Assembly (NCBI GenBank): GCA_028277195.1
Contig: JANQGS010000270.1
Coordinates: 1-5,989, forward strand
From: Candidatus Gastranaerophilales bacterium
GTDB taxonomy: Bacteria; Cyanobacteriota; Vampirovibrionia; Gastranaerophilales; UBA9971
Length of the DNA stretch: 5,989 nt
Reading direction: 5' to 3'
A model generated the notes under the pieces. That model was not told the DNA's origin. It made no database searches and worked only from the letters and a program-made list of their open reading frames with translations. Shown piece by piece: positions 1-4,894 of the stretch; the stretch's first letter is position 1, and each line of letters opens with the position of its first letter. Both the position numbers and the translations under genes were made by a program.

Positions 1-2
1 AA

Positions 3-656
3 TTATTCATAAATAATTTTTGCGTCAAAGTTCCTGTTTTTCAATTCATCTACAAGCTCTTTTGCTTTTTTTGAATCTGAAAAAGAGGCAATCTGTAAAA
101 TATATTTCCCGTTTCGCTCCCTTATGAAAGGTTCAAAATTCAAACTAATAAGAATATCAGACGCAATTTTTACTTCCTTTGGATTGGAAAAATCCCCTAC
201 CACTACCTTTGCGTTATAAACCGGAACCGGCGGGGAAATTTTAACCTTTTCCCGCAACTCAACAGGTTTTGGCCTCGGGGGTATGTTAATTGCTGCTTTT
301 GAATTTTCTTCATTTTCTTCCGGGGCTTCCTGTTTTGGGGCGCTCTCTATGTTTTTTTCGGGTTCTTCGGGCAAAGTGGGCGCGGGTTTTTCTTCGTTGG
401 TTTTCTTGCTCGGGATTGCCTGCTCCTGGAGTTCAATTGAGTGCAGCCTGGGGTCTATCCTGCCCCTGAAATCCTGGCTGGTGATTGAGTCCATTACATA
501 ATCATCGCTCAGGGCTGGTACTTCAACCTTTGGGGTTAATATCGGCAAAAAATACGTAAATGCCGTAAAAAAAAGCAAAAAAGCCCCGAGAAACGTAAAA
601 AATAGTAATTTCAGGTCTGTTTTTCGTTTTATTTTTTTTCTTCTTATTTTATTCAT
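3..656 (-). CDS. SPOR-domain single-pass membrane protein
   Basis: The 217-residue protein has three parts. A very basic N-terminus (residues 1-16, many Lys/Arg) leads into one hydrophobic segment at about 16-40. A Pro/Glu/Lys-rich linker follows at about 80-145, typical of a disordered spacer crossing the envelope. The C-terminal domain, about 147-217, has the SPOR pattern: a beta strand (KVVVGDF), a helix, then YILQIASFSDSKKAKELVDE with a second helix and a final strand. SPOR domains bind glycan strands lacking stem peptides, often at the division site, so this is probably a peptidoglycan-binding cell-envelope protein with its C-terminus outside the cytoplasm. The ATG lies one base after the DUF366 stop codon, so the two genes are probably co-transcribed. 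AAAAGG about 11 bases upstream, inside the DUF366 gene, is a weak ribosome site. The gene is complete, with TAA at 3-5. The cellular role (division, sporulation or other) cannot be told; the topology and fold call is fairly secure. Confidence 0.82.
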   Translation of the reverse strand: MNKIRRKKIKRKTDLKLLFFTFLGAFLLFFTAFTYFLPILTPKVEVPALSDDYVMDSITSQDFRGRIDPRLHSIELQEQAIPSKKTNEEKPAPTLPEEPEKNIESAPKQEAPEENEENSKAAINIPPRPKPVELREKVKISPPVPVYNAKVVVGDFSNPKEVKIASDILISLNFEPFIRERNGKYILQIASFSDSKKAKELVDELKNRNFDAKIIYE

Positions 657-657
657 C

Positions 658-1224
658 TTATATAATGCCTTTTACTTTTGCGGAAGCGTTTATTATTTCC
701 CGGTACTCGCTGCAATAGGAAACCATTATATTTTCCGCGATTTCTTTTATGTTTTGTATTTTCATGTCGGTTTGCAGTCCTGCTGCCTTTACGGGAGCTC
801 CTGAGGGGTCAATATTCAGCCCAAAGTGTATTAATACGGAATTAATTGTTTTTGCCGCAATTGAAACTGAGAGCTTACCGTTATTATAGAATAAATCATC
901 TCCTTTCCTGCATAAACCGACCGGACTAATCCCTTTTATCGTTAATATTTCCCGGGCGATTGTTATCAGCAGTCTTTGTCTTAAGATGCCCTCTACCAGG
1001 TTTATATTAAAATGCTCAACTATAAAATGCAGCATTTTTTTGCCGTAAATAGGGCTGTTCGAAAGTACATCAGAAATATCTGCCATATCAGGGGTTTTAA
1101 CGTCACATTCCCCTATAAAACTCACTATGGCATCGCCTTGTATGTTGTGATTTTTATATATCCAGTGCGGAGTAAGCTCCTTGCCTGTATAGCGGATTTC
1201 TTTTTCTATAAATTTGTGTTTCAT
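658..1224 (-). CDS. DUF366 family protein, function unknown
   Basis: The 188-residue protein has features I recognise from the DUF366 family: an opening like MKHKFIEKEIRYTGKEL, a HWIYKN segment near residue 20, GDAIVSFIGECDV near 30-42, and the stretch SPIYGKKMLHFIVEHF near 57-72 followed by ILRQRLL. No signal peptide or membrane segment is visible, so it should be cytoplasmic. The family is found in archaea and various bacteria and, as far as I know, has no assigned reaction. The conserved His, Glu and Cys residues (HWIY, HFIVEHF, GECD) could suggest an enzyme or metal site, but that is inference. It lies 57 bp after tilS on the same strand and abuts the SPOR gene. The ATG at 1222-1224 has no convincing SD sequence upstream; the start is chosen because it begins the conserved N-terminal motif. 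Family assignment is from memory of the motif pattern, not a search. Confidence 0.78.
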   Translation of the reverse strand: MKHKFIEKEIRYTGKELTPHWIYKNHNIQGDAIVSFIGECDVKTPDMADISDVLSNSPIYGKKMLHFIVEHFNINLVEGILRQRLLITIAREILTIKGISPVGLCRKGDDLFYNNGKLSVSIAAKTINSVLIHFGLNIDPSGAPVKAAGLQTDMKIQNIKEIAENIMVSYCSEYREIINASAKVKGII

Positions 1225-1253
1225 TAACAGTTCAATATGGTTTTAGAGAGTTA

Positions 1254-1259
1254 ATTATA
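1254..1259 (-). promoter_or_regulatory. Possible -10 box upstream of DUF366-SPOR pair
   Basis: Read on the minus strand, the 57-bp tilS-DUF366 gap holds an exact TATAAT, about 30 bases before the DUF366 ATG. It would give a leader of roughly 23 bases. No good -35 lies 17 bp upstream, and chance TATAAT matches are common in AT-rich DNA. It could allow DUF366-SPOR expression independent of tilS, but read-through from tilS is equally possible. Confidence 0.25.
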
Positions 1260-1281
1260 TAACGAATAAAAAAATTTTTCC

Positions 1282-2583
1282 TCAAATTAATTCAATAAAG
1301 TGCGTAGGTAAGCTATCTACCCTCAATAGCTCGCTTATCCCTACACCTGCAACCCATAGCACTTCTTCATTATTTACAAGAAGAGGTATGCTGTCTCTCT
1401 CATATTGAGGTATCGCCCGATTAATCAGGTATTTTTTAAGTTTTGTCTTTTGTTTCATTCCAAAAGGCTGAATTATATCCCCCGGTTTTCTTTTTCTCAG
1501 GTAAAGCGGACCTTTTACCCTGCTTAAGTCAGCAAATACGGTTAATGAAGTCTGTTCCGGGAACTCTTCCGGCACTCCTCCTGTCCATTCCGTGATTTTA
1601 AGCTCGGGAAAATTATCAACAGGCTTTTTATCTGTTAACCTGAGTTTTTCTGATGACACAAAAAACCATAAATCCTTAGATATTGAAAAGGTTTTTCCTG
1701 ATTTTGAGTTTTTAGTTTCCCGTATAAAGAGAAGCAGGTCATTAATCATGTCATAGGAATAATCCACATCATTTTTAGCCAGGTAATCCGCTAAACCCCT
1801 TTTTTGAAGGGCAACTGACCGGTTCAAAAAATCCCGTGTATTTATAAAATCGTTTAAAATGCCGGTTTGCTCAACATATTCCTCTATAATAGCGTCTGCT
1901 TCCCTTGCTATTTCTGATAGCCTGAGCAATGCCGTGTCTACACCAGGGTTATATGTCCGCAATTCCGGCAGTAAAGACAGTCTTATCCTGTTTCTCGTGT
2001 ATTTCTGGTTGTAATTGCTTGAGTCCATGCTCGGAGATAACCTGTTTTCCCGGCAGTATTCAATACATTCATCCCTTGTTATGTTTAAAAGCGGCCTGTA
2101 AATTGAAGGATAACCCTTTTGTCGTCTTACTTCCGGTATACCCTTTAAGCCTGTTATTCCGGTGCCTTTTATTATCCTGTACAGAACGGTTTCCGTGTTA
2201 TCTGTACTGGTATGTCCCGTCAGGATAGCGGTTGCATTGATTTTGCGGGCAATTTTATTGAAAAAATCATACCTTTGTTTTCTCGCTTCTCCTTCTGTTT
2301 GCGGCAAGTCAGGCGCAAGCGTTTCAGTATGGAATTCAATACCTCTTTCTTCGCAGTATTTTCCTGCCCTTTCCTGCTCCTGTTTTGCCTCATCCGGCCT
2401 CCAGTTGTGGTTTAAGTGGGCGGCTGCGGGGTTCAAGTTGAGCTTGTATAAGATATCAAGCAGGCATAGCGAATCGCTTCCTCCCGAAAAACCGACTAAA
2501 ATTACATTGTTTGGTGCTAAAAGGCCATGTTTTTCCAGGGAAATTGTGACAGTTTCTTTAATTTTTTGCGATATTTCTCCCAT
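1282..2583 (-). CDS. tilS: tRNA(Ile)-lysidine synthetase TilS
   Basis: TilS adenylates C34 of the CAU-anticodon tRNA-Ile with ATP and attaches lysine, changing decoding from AUG to AUA. It is cytoplasmic and normally essential. Numbered from the ATG at 2581-2583 (433 residues, normal for the family), the N-terminal PP-loop ATPase domain has the signature SGGSDS at 33-38, then AAAHLNHNWR, and further on a GHTSTDNTETVL motif followed by KGTGITGLKGIP. MDSSNYNQKYTRNRIR matches the TilS segment closing the catalytic core. The C-terminal part (LYLRKRKPGDIIQPFGM, then KLKKYLI and VLWVAGVGI) is the TilS C-terminal substrate-recognition domain. An in-frame TTG five codons upstream (2596-2598) could extend it, but the ATG is preferred because the family starts close to the PP-loop strand. 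Neither start has an SD sequence. The divergent neighbour starts only 22 bp away. The stop is TGA. Confidence 0.95.
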   Translation of the reverse strand: MGEISQKIKETVTISLEKHGLLAPNNVILVGFSGGSDSLCLLDILYKLNLNPAAAHLNHNWRPDEAKQEQERAGKYCEERGIEFHTETLAPDLPQTEGEARKQRYDFFNKIARKINATAILTGHTSTDNTETVLYRIIKGTGITGLKGIPEVRRQKGYPSIYRPLLNITRDECIEYCRENRLSPSMDSSNYNQKYTRNRIRLSLLPELRTYNPGVDTALLRLSEIAREADAIIEEYVEQTGILNDFINTRDFLNRSVALQKRGLADYLAKNDVDYSYDMINDLLLFIRETKNSKSGKTFSISKDLWFFVSSEKLRLTDKKPVDNFPELKITEWTGGVPEEFPEQTSLTVFADLSRVKGPLYLRKRKPGDIIQPFGMKQKTKLKKYLINRAIPQYERDSIPLLVNNEEVLWVAGVGISELLRVDSLPTHFIELI

Positions 2584-2594
2584 ATAAATATAAT
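2566..2594 (+). promoter_or_regulatory. Sigma-70-type promoter, near-leaderless, for 101-aa gene
   Basis: On the plus strand TTGCGA (2566-2571) is followed, after exactly 17 bases, by a perfect TATAAT (2589-2594). Normal spacing puts the transcription start near 2600-2602, only about 4-6 bases before the ATG at 2606, and no SD sequence is present. The -35 box lies inside the 5' end of tilS. On the minus strand the same AT-rich core reads TATTAT (2595-2590), which could place the tilS transcript start at or next to its own ATG, although no good -35 is visible for that direction. The plus-strand promoter is well formed; the start site is inferred. Confidence 0.5.
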
Positions 2595-2605
2595 ACAATA
2601 GTTAT

Positions 2606-2911
2606 ATGGACGAAAAGGACAAACTCTTACAGCAAATAATATTTGAGCTTATGTTCAGTAATCCCCAGAGCAGGAAATATCCTGAAGGGCTTACTGCCAT
2701 TGAGCTTTCTCGAAAATATAACGCTGAAATAACCAGGGTAAAGAAAAACCTTAACATCCTGCATGAAAAAGGCGTTGTAAAATCAATCGGCGTAAACCCG
2801 AAATTCTGGCTTTTTGATGAGTATAATTTCCAGAGAATTGATGATGACGACCCCATTCATTCCCTTTTATGGAATGGGGATGTGGATTTTGACTGTTATT
2901 TTGAGTATTGA
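2606..2911 (+). CDS. Small winged-helix-like protein, possible DNA-binding regulator
   Basis: I do not recognise a named family. The 101-residue protein can be read as a compact winged helix: helix 1 at about 4-18, helix 2 at about 29-38 (TAIELSRKYN), a recognition-type helix at about 42-56 with basic residues (RVKKNLNILHEKG), and a beta-hairpin wing at about 57-71 (VVKSIGVNPKFWLF). Phrases such as NLNILHEKGVVKS resemble the helix 3 to wing transition of ArsR/MarR-type regulators. The last 30 residues are unlike a usual regulator tail: strongly acidic (RIDDDDP, NGDVDFD) and aromatic, ending in YFEY. There is no membrane segment or Cys-rich metal site. It is divergent from tilS, preceded by a promoter leaving almost no leader, and 122 bp upstream of two pilin genes in the same direction. 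Regulation of those pilins is a reasonable guess from position only. An adaptor role through the acidic tail is also possible. Confidence 0.6.
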   Translation: MDEKDKLLQQIIFELMFSNPQSRKYPEGLTAIELSRKYNAEITRVKKNLNILHEKGVVKSIGVNPKFWLFDEYNFQRIDDDDPIHSLLWNGDVDFDCYFEY

Positions 2912-2916
2912 GCGAA

Positions 2917-2954
2917 CCCAAAAGGGTGAGTTTTATAAATCACCCCCAAAAGGG
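2917..2954. repeat. Nested inverted repeat built on CCCAAAAGGG
   Basis: Two copies of CCCAAAAGGG (2917-2926 and 2945-2954) flank a central inverted repeat, GGGTGA (2924-2929) with TCACCC (2940-2945). The 10-base loop contains the palindrome TTTATAAA. The outer CCC and GGG can also pair across the element. Each CCCAAAAGGG can instead close on itself as a 3-bp stem with an A4 loop, so the folds compete. On the plus strand no T-tract follows, so this is not a standard terminator for the 101-aa gene. On the minus strand the central stem is followed by TTTT. Possible roles are a protein-binding operator, an RNA structure in the pilin leader, or processing between the 101-aa gene and the pilins. 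Confidence 0.5.
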
Positions 2955-3016
2955 ATTAATTAAAATGCAATTGTAATGTAGTATTAAATATGAAGTGGTA
3001 AATTAACTTTTAAATC

Positions 3017-3022
3017 AGGAGA
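3017..3022 (+). promoter_or_regulatory. Ribosome binding site of first pilin gene
   Basis: AGGAGA lies 11 bases before the ATG at 3034. It is the only clear SD sequence close to a start codon in the window, and it fixes the start of the first pilin. The spacing is longer than the usual 5-9 bases. High expression of a major pilin would fit. Confidence 0.6.
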
Positions 3023-3033
3023 TTAAGTGAGTT

Positions 3034-3234
3034 ATGACAAAAAAAGAGAAAGATTTAAACAAAAAGAAAAAATCAAAAGGGCAAAGTCTTGTTGAGTACG
3101 GGCTTATTCTCGCGTTAGTATCAGTTGTGGCTATTACAGTGCTGCAAACAATGGGTGAGCAAATAAAGACAACCGTTACAAACGTAACAGACAAGCTTCA
3201 AAATGCTAATGAGAGATCACAGAATGGATGGTAA
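3034..3234 (+). CDS. Flp-type (class III, Tad) prepilin 1
   Basis: This 66-residue protein is built like a Flp pilin precursor. The 16-residue leader is extremely basic and ends KKKKSKG. The hydrophobic segment then opens QSLVEYGLILALVSVVAI, placing Glu at +5 and Tyr at +6 after cleavage behind Gly16, the recognition pattern of the prepilin peptidase acting on Tad pilins. Mature length is 50 residues, typical of Flp subunits: one hydrophobic helix followed by a short polar helix ending NANERSQNGW. Flp subunits are held in the inner membrane, cleaved, and assembled into thin adhesive pili by the Tad ATPase. None of that machinery is in the window. The stop codon overlaps the start of the second pilin by 7 bases, so the two are co-transcribed and probably translationally coupled. 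A tight-adherence role is inferred from the family. Confidence 0.85.
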   Translation: MTKKEKDLNKKKKSKGQSLVEYGLILALVSVVAITVLQTMGEQIKTTVTNVTDKLQNANERSQNGW

Positions 3235-3422
3235 GAAAGATAAGCTCATCCGGGCGTAAGCAAAAAGCGGTGAGCCTTGTTGAATATGGTTTGATACTTG
3301 GCTTAATAGTGATTGTTTGCGTAACTATGTTAGACCTTATGGGACAAGAAGTGAAAACATTTTTTACAAATTTTACCGATAAAGTGGAAAATGCTAATCA
3401 ACGCTCAAATGCTGCCTGGTAA
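3228..3422 (+). CDS. Flp-type (class III, Tad) prepilin 2
   Basis: This 64-residue paralogue of the preceding pilin overlaps it by 7 bases. The basic leader ends RKQKA and the mature segment starts VSLVEYGLILGLIVIVCV. Glu and Tyr again sit at +5 and +6, but the residue before the cleavage point is Ala14, not Gly. Both predicted mature proteins are 50 residues and align without gaps, 28 of 50 identical by my count, with a shared tail of the form NANxRS and a final Trp. This copy has a Cys in the hydrophobic helix and Phe-rich positions at mature residues 31-35. GAGAG, 12 bases before the ATG inside pilin 1, is a weak ribosome site; coupling to pilin 1 translation is likely. It may be a second subunit of the same filament or a minor pilin. 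A strong hairpin follows 38 bp after the stop. Confidence 0.83.
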   Translation: MVRKISSSGRKQKAVSLVEYGLILGLIVIVCVTMLDLMGQEVKTFFTNFTDKVENANQRSNAAW

Positions 3423-3460
3423 ATATCTTCATTAAAAAACAATATTTGCGTTAAGTTTTG

Positions 3461-3492
3461 TAAAAAATTTCCCTGAAAAGGGAAATTTTTTA
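3461..3492. terminator. Strong intrinsic terminator after pilins, bidirectional
   Basis: A perfect 13-bp stem (3461-3473 with 3480-3492) closes on the six-base loop TGAAAA. The GC core CCC/GGG is flanked by AAA/TTT pairs and A6/T6 tracts, so a T-run follows the core on both strands. It lies 38 bp after the second pilin stop and most likely ends that transcript. It can also stop minus-strand transcripts leaving miaB. CCCTGAAA (3471-3478) can alternatively pair with TTTCAGGG at 3494-3501. Confidence 0.8.
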
Positions 3493-3552
3493 CTTTCAGG
3501 GTAATTAAATAATTAGAACAAACAACCCCCAAATCTCCTCCCAAAATATTTT

Positions 3553-3579
3553 AAGCTGTCGCTTACAGACAGCTTTTTT
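3553..3579 (+). terminator. Second hairpin with plus-strand T-tract, at miaB 3' end
   Basis: AAGCTGTC (3553-3560) pairs with GACAGCTT (3568-3575) over a seven-base loop, followed by TTTT and then an ATTTTA run, so it reads as an intrinsic terminator for plus-strand transcription. It begins 8 bp beyond the miaB stop. On the minus strand the stem is followed by AAAATATTTT, a poor T-tract, so its efficiency for miaB itself is uncertain. Confidence 0.6.
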
Positions 3580-3582
3580 ATT

Positions 3583-4818
3583 TTATCCCGGATTTTCCCC
3601 TGTTAAACACCAGATCGAGGCCCCTTTTATTTTGACCGCTACAGGCTGGGTGACAACGTTTTTTCCCTCTTTAAAATGAACTATTTTATTATTCCTCGCT
3701 CTCCCGTCAAAAACCTCAAGGGTCCTTCCGATATATTTTTCATTGGATTTTTTTACAGTTTCCCTTACCTTTTTGTTTAATATATTAAGCCTGCTCTTCC
3801 TCTCTTCATGAGCAACCTGCTCTTTCCATGTAGCTGCGGGGGTTTGTTTTCTGGGGGAATACGCCGCTGTATTGCAGTGGTCAAAGACTATTTCATCTAT
3901 TATTGATATGGTATCCAGGAACTGCTCTTCTGTTTCGCCCGGAAAACCGGCTATAAAATCTGAGGTTATGCCCACATCAGGCATTTCCTTCCTTATTTTA
4001 TTAACGAGTTCTATGTAATACTCCCTTGTATAGGGCCTTTTCATTCTTTTTAGAACGTCATTATTTCCTGACTGCATTGGAATATGAAAATACTCGCAAA
4101 CCTTATCGAGTTCCTTTACCGCATATATTAAATCATCCGTAATGTCGGCGGGGTGGGAAGTTACAAACCTTATCCTGTATAGTTCCCCTATTTTATTCAG
4201 CTCTCTTAACAGGCTCGAGAGGGAAACCGTCCTGTCGCCAAGGTCTTTTCCGTAGGAATCCACTGTCTGGCCCAGCAGGACAATTTCTTTATAGCCTTCC
4301 GAGGCTATTTCCCGGGCTTCTTTAATAATTTCAGCCGGTGGCCTGCTTTTTTGCCTTCCCCTGGTATATGGAACCACACAGTATGTACAGAAATAATCGC
4401 ACCCGTCAATTACAGGCAGCCATGCGGAAAGGCCTTTTTGCCTGGCCGGTTTGAAGGTTTTTGGGGACTCGTTTAACAGCTTTGGGAGCTCGTCAATGTT
4501 TTTTGTACCAAAAACAATATCAACATGGGGGGCTCTTATAAAGACCTTTTCCCCTGTCTGCTCCGCAACACACCCGCACATTGCTATTTTTATGCCGGGA
4601 TTCTTTTTTTTGAGTTTTTTCCATACGCCAAGATAGCTGTAGGCTTTGTTTTCAGAAGCTGCGCGAATACTGCACGTATTCATTATTAATAAAGAGGCTT
4701 CTTCGGGGACAGGTTTTTCCTCATATCCAAGGCCCTGGAGGAGTCCTGATATTCTCTCCGTGTCAGACTTGTTCATCTGGCAGCCAAGTGTTTCAATATA
4801 AAAGGTTTTTTTGTTCAT
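3583..4818 (-). CDS. miaB: tRNA-2-methylthio-N6-(dimethylallyl)adenosine synthase MiaB
   Basis: MiaB is a radical-SAM methylthiotransferase that converts i6A37 to ms2i6A37 in tRNAs reading codons starting with U. The N-terminal domain has the three cluster cysteines in family context: C13 (LGCQMN), C49 (NTCSIR) and C83 (CGCVAEQ). The radical-SAM cluster is C140, C144 and C147 (CDYFCTYCVVPYTRGR). SHPADIT, HIPMQSGNNDVLKRMKRPYTREYY and ITSDFIAGFPGETEEQF are core barrel motifs. The C-terminus from about 355 is a short TRAM RNA-binding domain. MNTCSIRAASENKAY and GCQMN favour MiaB over RimO or MtaB. At 411 residues it is shorter than the E. coli enzyme (474), mainly at the C-terminal end. LLGQTVDSYG replaces the common LLGQNVNSYG. 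The ATG at 4816-4818 starts right before the conserved FYIETLGCQ, and its leader is A-rich with no SD sequence. No miaA is in the window. It follows the Wzc-like gene by 76 bp on the same strand. Confidence 0.94.
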   Translation of the reverse strand: MNKKTFYIETLGCQMNKSDTERISGLLQGLGYEEKPVPEEASLLIMNTCSIRAASENKAYSYLGVWKKLKKKNPGIKIAMCGCVAEQTGEKVFIRAPHVDIVFGTKNIDELPKLLNESPKTFKPARQKGLSAWLPVIDGCDYFCTYCVVPYTRGRQKSRPPAEIIKEAREIASEGYKEIVLLGQTVDSYGKDLGDRTVSLSSLLRELNKIGELYRIRFVTSHPADITDDLIYAVKELDKVCEYFHIPMQSGNNDVLKRMKRPYTREYYIELVNKIRKEMPDVGITSDFIAGFPGETEEQFLDTISIIDEIVFDHCNTAAYSPRKQTPAATWKEQVAHEERKSRLNILNKKVRETVKKSNEKYIGRTLEVFDGRARNNKIVHFKEGKNVVTQPVAVKIKGASIWCLTGENPG

Positions 4819-4860
4819 TTTTTTAGATTTTTAATAATAGAAGCTAATTTGAACAAAAAA

Positions 4861-4866
4861 ATTATA
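4861..4866 (-). promoter_or_regulatory. Possible -10 box for miaB
   Basis: The 76-bp gap before miaB is very AT-rich. Read on the minus strand it contains an exact TATAAT about 42 bases ahead of the ATG, which would give a leader of about 36 bases. No recognisable -35 lies 17 bp upstream, and no terminator hairpin follows the preceding gene, so miaB may also be transcribed by read-through. Confidence 0.25.
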
Positions 4867-4894
4867 ATATATAAATACACAGGGAGCTAATCAG

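Noticed and set aside
2162..2587. Open 141-codon plus-strand frame opposite tilS, starting MPFIILYRTV
   Set aside because: It lies entirely antisense to a well-conserved tilS, has no ribosome site, and its composition (many Ser, Cys, Phe) is typical of a shadow frame.
2596..2598. TTG as start codon of tilS, adding MYYIY
   Set aside because: The ATG five codons later is the stronger start codon, and no SD supports the TTG; the extra residues do not resemble the family N-terminus.
2602..2856. Minus-strand 84-codon frame opposite the 101-aa gene
   Set aside because: The plus-strand frame has a good promoter and a coherent helix and wing pattern; the antisense translation is Ser/Phe/Leu-rich with no recognisable structure.
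2917..2954. CRISPR-like or short tandem repeat array
   Set aside because: Only two 10-base copies exist, they are part of one inverted-repeat structure, and no spacer-repeat periodicity is present.
2971..3004. Possible pilin promoter using TTGTAA (2971) and TAAATT (2999) with an extended TG
   Set aside because: Spacing between the boxes is 22 bases and the -10 matches only four of six positions; a pilin promoter must exist or be read through, but this sequence does not identify it.
3520..3545. Minus-strand GGGAGGAG-like purine run that could be a ribosome site for a small gene
   Set aside because: No ATG follows at suitable distance; the nearest TTG frame closes after six codons.
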